This document shows positions 22,680 to 33,005 of a DNA stretch of 64,000 bases, one piece after another. The notes under the pieces were generated by a model that was not told where the DNA came from, did no database searches, and saw only the letters and a program-made list of their open reading frames with translations. The position numbers were made by a program, and so were the translations under genes. Position 1 is the stretch's first letter, and each line of letters starts with the position of its first letter. Origin of the DNA: Heterodera schachtii (taxonomy: Eukaryota > Nematoda > Chromadorea > Rhabditida > Heteroderidae); the NCBI GenBank assembly GCA_023374025.1, contig SIJG01000085.1:238110-302109 (forward strand), in the 5' to 3' direction.

Positions 22680-25574
22680 ATGAATAATTCAACTGCAATT
22701 GGCATTAATGTGCCGTCGAATGACGCTTCCGAATTCGCCATGCTTTTGCTAATGCTTGGCGAACTGATCGGGCATTTGCTGCTCGAGTGCCCCTTCTCTG
22801 CTCTGAATTTGTACCTGATCTGGACCACTTCGGTGCTCCACAGAAACCTTAAATTCATTCTGATCAGCCAAAGCGTGTGCATTTTTGCACGGGGAGCGAG
22901 TAATTAAAAAATATTTGAATTTATTTTTAATTATTTTTTTATTTTTGCAGTTCGCTCTTGTGCCGTCCTGCCTTTGCTTCTGTTAAATGCCAATTTTGGC
23001 CGAATGGGCGAACAAATTTTAACGGGCATTTACCTTTTCCCTATGAATTTGCGCAATCACATCCCCCACGTTATGGTCATTGAGCGCTTTATGGCCACGC
23101 TTTTTGTCAAGGATTACGAAAGGTGGCAAAGTCCCTGCTTTACCATTGCTTGGGCATTTGCCACGGTGAATTTTTAGTGCCAGAAATGGAATTTACTTGT
23201 CAACATTTGTTTGTTTTCATTTTTAAAAATTAATTGCTGGGAAAATTGGGCAATCCTGAAGAATGGGTGTCCCTAATTTAACTTTTTTTATTTTGGGCTC
23301 AAAGTCAGTTTCCGGGGTTTCCGAGGACGAATCCGAACCGGATTTGCCTAATTCCGAACCTCCGACCCAGAACTCGAACAAAAAGTTGAAATTTTTTTCC
23401 AAAATATACGTTAAAACCGGTCAAATTTGTCAAAAATTGCGCCTTTTTATCCATAACAATTGAAGCATTGCTTTACACCAAAATAAATAGTTGTTAAATA
23501 AATTAGAAGTTTTACCCCAAAAAATCCATTCTTGACAAAAAAATTGACCTTTTTGTTCGAATTAGGGTACGGTCGGAATTGGGCAAATCCGAGTTCAGAT
23601 TCGTAATCAGCACCCTCGAAAACTCCGAAGCTTTTGAGTCCAAAATTTAAAAAAAAAAGTTGAAAATTAGGGACACCCATTCTTCAGGATTGCCAAAATT
23701 TGCTTTTTTTATGGCGGCAAAAATCAGCAAATCTTTTTTCATAATTTTATTAAGGCATTTTTGTCGGCAATTTCTTCCATTGAAGAAGCAAAAAGACGGC
23801 TATCAACCAGCTTTTGGCTTATCAGCAATGCCATCCTTTTGGTTTCGTGTGCCGTGGAAACTGTCGCATTTTTTTGGCTTTGCTTTTGCAATTCGAAAAA
23901 ATATCGGCTCACATTTGAAGACCAAAGAAAGCATGAATTGTCGGAACGATATCAGGTGAAGCATGCACTTGCAACAACAAAATTTTCTCGGTTTATGTAT
24001 ATTTTGGAGGGTCAAGATCTCAATGAATGGATCCGATCAAGTTAATGCTAAAGACTTTTTAATCAGGATAAAAAATATAAGATTTTTTTCAGAACTTTTT
24101 TGACTATAAAATATAATAATGCTAATGCTAATTGTAAGCATTAGAGCACTCAACAAACTCGAAACAATTGCCCATTATCAATTAAAAAAATGTTATTAGT
24201 TAAAGTTGCATGAAAAAGCAAGTCCACAAATACTTTTCTTATTTTTATTTCATTTAAAAATTAGCAAAAAAATTTATTTTATTTAATTTTTTGAATTAAA
24301 AATGTGATTGTAATTCTTCTAAAGATTTCTTGACCTTATTAAAAATCAGGTACATGAATCTGATTTTTGCACTTTTCGTCAGTCGACATAGCACCGTGCA
24401 AAAAAATTGACTTAAACCAAAATCAATTTTCAATTATATTACCGTATTTATTGAAATATAACCCCCCTCTGTATTATAACCCCCCTTTCGAGGGGGGTTG
24501 AAAAATAGAACCACCCGGGGTACTAATTCAATAAGTACGGTATTTTAATTGTTGAAAATTTTAAAAAAGCTGGCAGAAAATATTCGGACAACCCGGCAAT
24601 TGGCACCGACACTTTTGTTGCATTTGTTCAATTTGAGTATTGTAGCTGGGGGCCTGTTACTGTATCAATATTATTATGAATTTGCCGGCACGAGTGCCAA
24701 CTCCTATTCTTCGTCGTTGGTCATGCAAGTTCAACTCACTCTGATCACTTACACCAATTTTTTGATCGAACTCACCATTCTCATGTGCATTCATTCATTC
24801 TCATTTTTAAAAAAATCATGACAATCCTGAAGAATTGGGGCTTCTATTTTAACTTTTTTGGTCTCAAAATCAGTTCCCGGGGCGTTTTCAAGAATGTCTG
24901 ATAACGAATCTTTACTCGAACTTGCCCAATTCCGAACCCCGGGCCCGAATTCGAACAAAAAAGTTGATTTTTTCCAAAACACGCGTTAAAATCGACCAAA
25001 TTTTCGCGCAAATTGCATATATTTTTTTGAATTAATAATTGAAGCATTGTTTTGCATCATAATAAATAGTTTTAAATGAATTCGAAGCTTTTCCCCAGAA
25101 AAATGCATGTTCGGAAAAAAGCAACTTTTTTTGTTCGAATTCTGGTCCGGTGTTCGGAATTGGGTAAATCCGAGTTCAGATTCATGATCAGCGCTCTTGA
25201 AAACTCATTTAGGCTCAAATTTAGAAAAAAAAATTTAAATAGAAACCCACATTCTTCGGGATTGCCAAAATTATTTTTGCTTTTTTATAATATTAAGAAA
25301 ACATCCTTTTTTGCAACATAAGCTCCAGTGGATGTACCAGAAATATGTGAAAAGCTGTGCCAGAAGTAATAGCCGAGTTGGGCACGAAATGAGCAGGGAA
25401 ACGGCGGCCAATTGCCACCAACGGCACCAACAAAACGGCACCGATCAGCGGAGACCACCGCTGCCCCAGCAGAAGGGGTCGGTGATCGGACTGACGGACA
25501 TGAGCGGAAATGCGATGGCACTGAGCCAAAACCAGGCAGCTTACTTTGATCAGCTGAGAAAGTACTGGGACTGA
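22680..25574 (+). CDS. 7TM chemoreceptor, Sre-like serpentine receptor
   Basis: Five exons: 22680-22899, 22951-23165, 23755-23955, 24570-24784 and 25298-25574. All phases agree, giving about 375 aa. Hydrophobic helices are spread over exons 1-4. After TM3 the receptor has ERFMATLFVKDYE, and before TM6 it has LSERYQ joined across an intron to LAENIRTTRQLAP; both blocks are typical of nematode Sre receptors. The last exon encodes KHPFLQHKLQWMYQKYVK and a polar cytoplasmic tail ending DQLRKYWD. Such receptors are expected in chemosensory neurons, signalling through G proteins. Introns 2 and 4 each carry a foldback element. The start at 22680 gives a short extracellular N-terminus with NNST, a possible glycosylation site. 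No break is seen. Confidence 0.78.
23249..23694. mobile_element. Foldback element in receptor intron 2
   Basis: Ends CAATCCTGAAGAATGGGTGT and its exact complement face each other. Both arms hold the (T/A)TTCGA-type signature with GACCCAGAACTCG or its relatives. About 446 bp, no ORF. Confidence 0.75.
24441..24543. mobile_element. Short TIR element with TACCGTATTTATTGAA ends
   Basis: Starts ACCGTATTTATTGAAATA and ends ATTCAATAAGTACGGTAT. The middle is CCCCCC/GGGGGG-rich. TA dinucleotides lie at both edges. It sits in receptor intron 3, close to exon 4. Confidence 0.6.
24822..25268. mobile_element. Foldback element in receptor intron 4
   Basis: Same family as 23249-23694: left end CAATCCTGAAGAATTGGGGC, right end ACATTCTTCGGGATTG. 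It starts only about 37 bp after the exon 4 donor. Confidence 0.7.
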
Positions 25575-26220
25575 ATTGGGTGGCAGCAGAAGCAGGCGGC
25601 ACGGGACGAATTGGGAGAGAAGTTCATTCTTCTTTTCCCGTTCAAATTGATTATTATCCCCTCATTATGCTGCTGCTTTAATTGTTTTTTAATCCGACTG
25701 ATTGGTAAAAGACATCTTCTCTAATCGATGTGATATCAAAAATTATTTAATTCGAAATAACGCCGTGAACGATGGATAATCCCGGCATTTATGAGAAACT
25801 CAGCAGCGTCCAATTCATTAGCAAATTTTTTGGGGAGAAGGGTCTAATTGACATTTTCCTACAATTTTTTCTTTCCCAAATTGAGGGGGCGTTGCCAACG
25901 ACAGTATCCCAAGGATACATACGGTAATTTTGACCATCGGCGGATGGAATCTCATCGCTCTGCTTCTGTTTTGTGTAATGTTTTGGACTCACTTTTCACA
26001 ACTTTTTCCTGCCGTTTGTGCACCACCAGCAACAAAATGTTTCTTTATCAGCACGAGTGAGTTGAGAAATGAGACAATTTTTGAGTTTTTTAAAGCGTAA
26101 ATTGAGCTATACAGTACGGTCGGTCACTAATCGTCGTGCCGTTTTGGTTGGTTCATCTGCTGTCTTTGCCAATCATTGCTTCTGCTACGCTCCGCCGTCC
26201 TCCGTCGTCTTTCAAAATTG

Positions 26221-26583
26221 CTATCCGGACATGCCGCCACCACCACCGCCTCCCATTTGTTGGCCTTGTGGCATTCTTCCCATGCTGCCACCACCGCCTC
26301 CCATTCCTCCACCTCCGGGCATTCCCATGCCACCGCCTCCCATTCCTGGTCCCATGCCACCGCCTCCCATTCCTGGTCCCATGCCACCGCCTCCCATTCC
26401 TGGTCCCATGCCACCGCCTCCCATTCTTGGTCCCATGCCGTTGCTTCCCATTTGGCCCCTTCCCCGGCTCATTTGTCTGCCTCCCCCATTGCTTCCAAAC
26501 ATTGATCCTCCATAAATTTGAATTGGTGCCACGAGGAGAAGCATTAGGAAGGAAATTGCCAGCAGCGGAAAGGAAAAGCGCAT
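26221..26583 (-). CDS. Secreted Gly/Met-rich protein, copy 1 (120 aa)
   Basis: One exon from the ATG at 26581-26583. The signal peptide is MRFSFPLLAISFLMLLLVAP, with a likely cut after IQIYG. The mature part begins GSMFGSNGGGRQMSRGRGQM and then repeats GGGGMGPGM four times, ending GGGGGGGMSG. It has no Cys. Copies 2 and 3 lack the repeat expansion. A TATA-like TATTTAAAG lies about 140 bp upstream (near 26721), leaving room for a 5' UTR intron. The function is unknown. Secreted Gly-rich proteins occur as cuticle or eggshell matrix, antimicrobial peptides, or secretions, and the sequence does not decide between them. Confidence 0.6.
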   Translation of the reverse strand: MRFSFPLLAISFLMLLLVAPIQIYGGSMFGSNGGGRQMSRGRGQMGSNGMGPRMGGGGMGPGMGGGGMGPGMGGGGMGPGMGGGGMGMPGGGGMGGGGGSMGRMPQGQQMGGGGGGGMSG

Positions 26584-27143
26584 TTTGCCTTAAAAAGGAA
26601 AAAATAAAAACGAAGAAATCTTTCAAAATTTATGCATTACTTTCTTTGTCTTCGGCGGTGATCAGCGGCAGAATTTGAAAAGTTTAATTCAAAATGTGAA
26701 AAGCGGAGGTTGAAATGGCCTTTAAATAGGCTAGCTCAAATTGAAGAGAGGGATCCAAAAAACTCGAGAACACGCTCTTCAAAATTACCAATTCTCGAGT
26801 TAATTCTTCACATGGCAAATGGACAATTGTGCCAAGGGAAGGAAGGCAAAGGATGGCAAAGACTAAGCAAACAAAAAAAAAGCATTTAAAAAATTAGCAC
26901 TCGAGAATTAGTTGTTCAATGCGAGATCAAGTGGCCAAAGCACAACTGTTGAATGTTGGTGAACATTTATAAAATTCAAAAAAAAATGATGTCATTAAAT
27001 TCCAATTCATCACTTCCATTTTGAGGAAAGTTAAAAAAAAGTGCCATCATTTTTTCATTAGAATTTAAATTGGTAATTAATCCAAATTCCAAAAAATTTA
27101 TTTAATAATATATACATTTCATACACATTTCACAACAAATTAT

Positions 27144-27402
27144 CCCTTCCATGCGTTTTAAGGCTTTGGAAGGTCAGTCCCAAAGCCATTTGGCCACTTC
27201 AGTCCCGAGTCCATTTACAACGGCCCAAAATGCATTCCGCCAAAAAATTCTTTCGGATTCGTGCATTACAGACCGAGAGGCGTCGAATGATATGTGTCCC
27301 AGCATGTTTTTGGCTATAACTTTTTTCTTTGCTATCCAAATCCAACAATCTTGGTATCATTTTTGGGACTGACCGTCCAAAGCATTAAAACGCATGGAAG
27401 GG
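27144..27402. mobile_element. 259 bp element with 41 bp inverted ends (copy 1)
   Basis: Both ends read CCCTTCCATGCGTTTTAA, continuing to about 41 bp of inverted match with two mismatches. No target duplication is obvious. The interior has no recognisable protein. A partial relative lies near 63550-63607. Confidence 0.7.
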
Positions 27403-27832
27403 TCCCCCTTTTGTTTTTAATAAAATTCAAAAATTTCAAACTTTTATGGCTTCTCTCGTCGTAACTAACAAATAAGCCGCAAAAAAATATATGTATAAAC
27501 ATAAAAATTCTAGCTCTATTAATAAAATTCAAAAATTTTCAAACTTTTATGGACAAATGCAAAAAGAATAAAGGAATACAAAAAGTCAAAATTTACCCAA
27601 ACAAAAGAAAGAGAAAGTAACACAAAATGAAATAAAATGAATAAATTTATGTGTTGAAAATAATAAATTTGTGCTGCCAATAATGTGAACAATTGTCATT
27701 TTCATTTTGCCACCCAATTAAAAATTGTCCCCAAAATGTTTCGATCGAATAATATATTTTAAGAAATTGGAAGGGCTTCAACCAGTCAATCAAGCAATCA
27801 ATACACATATTTCGGCAATTTTCAAAAGGGGG

Positions 27833-27879
27833 CTATGAGGGATTATTGGCGGGCGGAGTGACGGAGCGAGACGAATAGG
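27833..27879 (-). pseudogene. Remnant of the terminal RS-domain exon (copy 1)
   Basis: The minus strand reads TYSSRSVTPPANNPS followed by a stop, identical to the end of the RS-domain gene at 32019-32069, but upstream exon sequence is absent. It marks the right edge of tandem copy 1. Confidence 0.75.
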
Positions 27880-28507
27880 TAACATTCATCAATTAAAAAA
27901 TCACCTTTAGGCTTTTTTTTTTGAATTTCTATGGCATAAAAACGAGGCCAAAAACGCCGCCGCCGGCGCCTGAAGTTTAAACAGCTTTTGCCCGTTTTGA
28001 CTACCGTATATGCTCTTTTTATTTCAACATATTCGCATCAACAATTCATCAGCAACAATTGGAAAGTGAATTTTGAAATTTTTCATTTTAATTAAATGGA
28101 AAAAATTAACGAATTAAATAATAAATTTAATAATAATTAAATATTCCAATTGACATTTTCCTACAATTTCTTCTTTCCCAAATTGAGGGGGCGTTGGCCA
28201 ACGACAGTATCCCATGGATACATACGGTACTTTTTGACCATCGGATGGAATCTCATCGCTCTGCTTCTGTTTTGTGTAATGTGTTGGACACCCTTTTCAC
28301 AAGATTTTGCGCACCACCAGCAACAAAATGTTTCTTTATCAGCACGAGTTGAGAAATGAGACAATTTTTGAGTTTTTTAACGCGTAAATTGAGCTATACA
28401 GTACGGTCGGTCACTAATCGTCGTGCCGTTTTGGTTGGTTCATCTGCTGTCTTTGCCAATCATTGCTTCTGCTACGCTCCGCCGTCCTCCGTCGTCTTTC
28501 AAAATTG

Positions 28508-28750
28508 CTATCCGGACATGCCGCCACCACCACCGCCTCCCATTTGTTGGCCTTGTGGCATTCTTCCCCTGCTGCCACCACCGCCTCCCATTCTTGGTCC
28601 CATGCCGTTGCTTCCCATTTGGCCCCTTCCCCGGCTCATTTGTCTGCCTCCCCCATTGCTTCCAAACATTGATCCTCCATAAATTTGAATTGGTGCCACG
28701 AGGAGAAGCATTAGGAAGGAAATTGCCAGCAGCGGAAAGGAAAAGCGCAT
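28508..28750 (-). CDS. Secreted Gly/Met-rich protein, copy 2 (80 aa)
   Basis: Same signal peptide and first part as copy 1. The central GGGGMGPGM repeats are reduced to a single PRMGGGGG block. It ends GGGGGGGMSG. Upstream TATA-like sequence is conserved. Confidence 0.6.
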   Translation of the reverse strand: MRFSFPLLAISFLMLLLVAPIQIYGGSMFGSNGGGRQMSRGRGQMGSNGMGPRMGGGGGSRGRMPQGQQMGGGGGGGMSG

Positions 28751-29310
28751 TTTGCCTTAAAAAGGAAAAAATAAAAACGAAGAAATCTTTCAAAATTTAT
28801 GCATTACTTTCTTTGTCTTCGGCGGTGATCAGCGGGAGAATTTGAAAAGTTTAATTCAAAATGTGAAAAGCGGAGGTTGAAATGGCCTTTAAATAGGCTA
28901 GCTCAAATTGAAGAGAGGGATCCAAAAAACTCGAGAACACGCTCTTCAAAATTACCAATTCTCGAGTTAATTCTTCACATGGCAAATGGACAATTGTGCC
29001 AAGGGAAGGAAGGCAAAGGATGGCAAAGACTAAGCAAACAAAAAAAAAGCATTTAAAAAATTAGCACTCGAGAATTAGTTGTTCAATGCGAGATCAAGTG
29101 GCCAAAGCACAACTGTTGAATGTTGGTGAACATTTATAAAATTCAAAAAAAAATGATGTCATTAAATTCCAATTCATCACTTCCATTTTGAGGAAAGTTA
29201 AAAAAAAGTGCCATCATTTTTTCATTAGAATTTAAATTGGTAATTAATCCAAATTCCAAAAAATTTATTTAATAATATATACATTTCATACACATTTCAC
29301 AACAAATTAT

Positions 29311-29569
29311 CCCTTCCATGCGTTTTAAGGCTTTGGAAGGTCAGTCCCAAAGCCATTTGGCCACTTCAGTCCCGAGTCCATTTACAACGGCCCAAAATGC
29401 ATTCCGCCAAAAAATTCTTTCGGATTCGTGCATTACAGACCGAGAGGCGTCGAATGATATGTGTCCCAGCATGTTTTTGGCTATAACTTTTTTCTTTGCT
29501 ATCCAAATCCAACAATCTTGGTATCATTTTTGGGACTGACCGTCCAAAGCATTAAAACGCATGGAAGGG
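29311..29569. mobile_element. 259 bp inverted-repeat element (copy 2)
   Basis: Same orientation and sequence as 27144-27402, shifted by 2,167 bp. Confidence 0.7.
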
Positions 29570-30000
29570 TCCCCCTTTTGTTTTTAATAAAATTCAAAAA
29601 TTTCAAACTTTTATGGCTTCTCTCGTCGTAACTAACAAATAAGCCGCAAAAAAATATATGTATAAACATAAAAATTCTAGCTCTATTAATAAAATTCAAA
29701 AATTTTCAAACTTTTATGGACAAATGCAAAAAGAATAAAGGAATACAAAAAGTCAAAATTTACCCAAACAAAAGAAAGAGAAAGTAACACAAAATGAAAT
29801 AAAATGAATAAATTTATGTGTTGAAAATAATAAATTTGTGCTGCCAATAATGTGAACAATTGTCATTTCTCATTTTGCCACCCAATTAAAAATTGTCCCC
29901 AAAATGTTTCGATCGAATAATATATTTTAAGAAATTGGAAGGGCTTCAACCAGTCAATCAAGCAATCAATACACATATTTCGGCAATTTTCAAAAGGGGG

Positions 30001-30047
30001 CTATGAGGGATTATTGGCGGGCGGAGTGACGGAGCGAGACGAATAGG
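30001..30047 (-). pseudogene. Remnant of the terminal RS-domain exon (copy 2)
   Basis: Same fragment as 27833-27879, at the right edge of tandem copy 2. Confidence 0.75.
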
Positions 30048-30675
30048 TAACATTCATCAATTAAAAAATCACCTTTAGGCTTTTTTTTTTGAATTTCTAT
30101 GGCATAAAAACGAGGCCAAAAACGCCGCCGCCGGCGCCTGAAGTTTAAACAGCTTTTGCCCGTTTTGACTACCGTATATGCTCTTTTTATTTCAACATAT
30201 TCGCATCAACAATTCATCAGCAACAATTGGAAAGTGAATTTTGAAATTTTTCATTTTAATTAAATGGAAAAAATTAACGAATTAAATAATAAATTTAATA
30301 ATAATTAAATATTCCAATTGACATTTTCCTACAATTTCTTCTTTCCCAAATTGAGGGGGCGTTGGCCAACGACAGTATCCCATGGATACATACGGTACTT
30401 TTTGACCATCGGATGGAATCTCATCGCTCTGCTTCTGTTTTGTGTAATGTGTTGGACACCCTTTTCACAAGATTTTGCGCACCACCAGCAACAAAATGTT
30501 TCTTTATCAGCACGAGTTGAGAAATGAGACAATTTTTGAGTTTTTTAACGCGTAAATTGAGCTATACAGTACGGTCGGTCACTAATCGTCGTGCCGTTTT
30601 GGTTGGTTCATCTGCTGTCTTTGCCAATCATTGCTTCTGCTACGCTCCGCCGTCCTCCGTCGTCTTTCAAAATTG

Positions 30676-30918
30676 CTATCCGGACATGCCGCCACCACCA
30701 CCGCCTCCCATTTGTTGGCCTTGTGGCATTCTTCCCCTGCTGCCACCACCGCCTCCCATTCTTGGTCCCATGCCGTTGCTTCCCATTTGGCCCCTTCCCC
30801 GGCTCATTTGTCTGCCTCCCCCATTGCTTCCAAACATTGATCCTCCATAAATTTGAATTGGTGCCACGAGGAGAAGCATTAGGAAGGAAATTGCCAGCAG
30901 CGGAAAGGAAAAGCGCAT
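30676..30918 (-). CDS. Secreted Gly/Met-rich protein, copy 3 (80 aa)
   Basis: Protein identical to copy 2 as far as I can see, with the same flanks. It is probably a very recent duplicate. Confidence 0.6.
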   Translation of the reverse strand: MRFSFPLLAISFLMLLLVAPIQIYGGSMFGSNGGGRQMSRGRGQMGSNGMGPRMGGGGGSRGRMPQGQQMGGGGGGGMSG

Positions 30919-31469
30919 TTTGCCTTAAAAAGGAAAAAATAAAAACGAAGAAATCTTTCAAAATTTATGCATTACTTTCTTTGTCTTCGGCGGTGATCAG
31001 CGGCAGAATTTGAAAAGTTTAATTCAAAATGTGAAAAGCGGAGGTTGAAATGGCCTTTAAATAGGCTAGCTCAAATTGAAGAGAGGGATCCAAAAAACTC
31101 GAGAACACGCTCTTCAAAATTACCAATTCTCGAGTTAATTTTTCACATGGCAAATGGACAATTGTGCCAAGGGAAGGAAGGCAAAGGATGGCAAAGACTA
31201 AGCAAACAAAAAAAAAGCATTTAAAAAAATTAGCACTCGAGAATTAGTTGTTCAATGCGAGATCAAGTGGCCAAAGCACAACTGTTGAATGTTGGTGAAC
31301 ATTTATAAAATTCAAAAAAAAATGATGTCATTAAATTCCAATTCATCACTTCCATTTTGAGGAAAGTTAAAAAAAAGTGCCATCATTTTTTCATTAGAAT
31401 TTAAATTGGTAATTAATCCAAATTCCAAAAAATTTATTTAATACTATACATTTCATACACATTTCACAT

Positions 31470-31691
31470 TTCGAATGATACCAAGATTGTTGGATTTGGA
31501 TAGCAAAAAAAAAAGTTATAGCCAAAAACATGCTGGGACACATATCATTCGACGCCTCTCGGTCTGTAATGCACGAATCCGAAAGAATTTTTTGGCGGAA
31601 TGCATTTTGGGCCGTTGTAAATGGACCCGGGACTGAAGTGGCCAAATGGCTTTGGGACTGACCGTCCAAAGCATTAAAACGCATGGAAGGG
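31470..31691. mobile_element. Inverted-repeat element, copy 3: interior flipped, left end lost
   Basis: The interior of the element runs in the opposite direction from copies 1 and 2, while the flanking unit keeps its orientation. Only the right terminal repeat remains. The left junction reads CATTTCGAATGATACC. Confidence 0.75.
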
Positions 31692-32018
31692 TCCCCCTTT
31701 TGTTTTTAATAAAATTCAAAAATTTCAAACTTTTATGGACAAATGCAAAAACAATAAAGGAATACAAAAAGTCAAAATTTACCCAAACAAAAGAAAGAGA
31801 AAGTAACACAAAATGAAATAAAATGAATAAATTTATGTGTTGAAAATAATAAATTTGTGCTGCCAATAATGTGAACAATTGTCATTTTCATTTTGCCACC
31901 CAATTAAAAATTGTCCCCAAAATGTTTCGATCGAATAATATATTTTAAGAAATTGGAAGGGCTTCAACCAGTCAATCAAGCAATCAATACACATATTTCG
32001 GCATTTTTCAAAAGGGCG

Positions 32019-32554
32019 CTATGAGGGGTTATTGGCGGGCGGAGTGACGGAGCGAGACGAATAGGTGCGAGTGGAAGCGCTGAAAATGAGAAAAGCGTTG
32101 AACGAAGAAAAAGGCAGAAATGGCAGCCAGCAAGTGATTTGCCTTGAGCTTGAAGAGGAAGAAGCGGACCGGGTTTTGCCACGATTCCTTGACCGACTAC
32201 GGTCCCGCGAACGACTACGGTTGCGCGATCGGCTGTGGTCGCGAGAGCGGCTGCGCTCGCGCGAGTGGCTGCGATCGCGTGAACGACTACGGTCGCGCGA
32301 GCGACTCCGACGGCGTCGATCCCGCGAGCGACGACGGCGACTGTAGCGGTCACGCGAGCGGGATCTGCCAAGTTGAGAAATGTGTTGATTAGAGATGCAA
32401 CCAAAATGGCAATGCACGGGCACACCTGCTGCGCGAGCGACGCCGACGACGCCGATCGGGCGGGGGCCGATAGCGATTGTTGAAGTGCGAATCGCCGGCC
32501 GAGGAACGGATGGGCGAAATGTAACGGCCGGAAGTGCCACGACGCCGAGGGCGA
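32019..32554 (-). CDS. Arg/Ser (RS) domain exons, 3' end of an RNA-processing protein
   Basis: Three exons: 32426-32554, 32143-32364 and 32019-32079. They encode RPRRRGTSGRYISPIRSS, then a long run of RSRDRS-type dipeptides, then ASTRTYSSRSVTPPANNPS and a stop. RS domains mediate contacts in splicing and 3' processing factors and are phosphorylated by SR kinases. The intron between 32143 and 32079 starts with GC (AAG|GCAAAT) and ends TTTTCAG, which fits a GC-AG intron because the frame is restored. There is no RRM upstream within reach. The first exon starts in phase 2, matching a possible donor (GTGTGT) in the RGG exon at about 33021, so this may be the C-terminus of the 33-49.8 kb gene. Confidence 0.6.
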
Positions 32555-32766
32555 CTGAACAAAAAAAGCGATCACTCAAAAGGGCTATTTTTTGTCAAGT
32601 CGAGAGTGGGGGGATGAAGTCAAAAAAGGGAGGAGGAAGAACAAAATGAGAAAACGGAACAAAAAGTGGAAAATGGGTTCTGCTGGTCATTACTGTTTTT
32701 CACCGTGGCACAAACAGTTAATCGGGAATTTAAACAAATTGTTTATATTCAGACTATTTCGTGTAA

Positions 32767-32881
32767 TGCTCGAGAGTCTCGGTCTCGAGTCTTGACTCGA
32801 GAAAAATCTCGGGGTTTTTTGGTCTCGGTCTCGAATTTAGTGGGTCAAGTCTCGGTCTCGAGAAATTTTTGGTCTCGAGCA
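32767..32881. mobile_element. 115 bp TIR element with TGCTCGAGA ends
   Basis: TGCTCGAGA at the left and TCTCGAGCA at the right, filled with GTCTCGGTCTCGAG units. It lies in a putative intron. Confidence 0.55.
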
Positions 32882-33005
32882 TCACACTACAGTTTAATCA
32901 TAGCCGAAACATTGGCATGGGAAAAATGCCAGAATTGTTTGTCAATGTGACGCATAAAAGCGACCAGCAGAACCCGCAAAAGTGATTAGAATCAAAAAAA
33001 AAAAA

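Larger units (their letters stand above)
25847..32063. repeat. Three tandem copies of a 2.17 kb unit
   Basis: Copies begin at about 25847, 28149 and 30317 (unit 2,167-2,168 bp between copies 2 and 3; copy 1 is about 2.30 kb). Each contains a Gly/Met-rich gene on the minus strand and a 259 bp inverted-repeat element. Copies 2 and 3 are near-identical. Copy 1 has extra Gly-Met repeats in its gene. Copy 3 ends at about 32063 in the terminal RS-domain exon. A plus-strand frame at 28150-28359 and 30318-30527 is also conserved, but I do not recognise it. Confidence 0.9.

Noticed and set aside
26069..26515. Pro-rich plus-strand ORFs (PPPPPIPG repeats)
   Set aside because: They are the complement of the Gly/Met-rich gene, which has a signal peptide and ATG on the minus strand.
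27151..29539. 73-codon ORF conserved in tandem units 1 and 2
   Set aside because: It starts inside the inverted-repeat element; conservation is explained by the recent tandem duplication.
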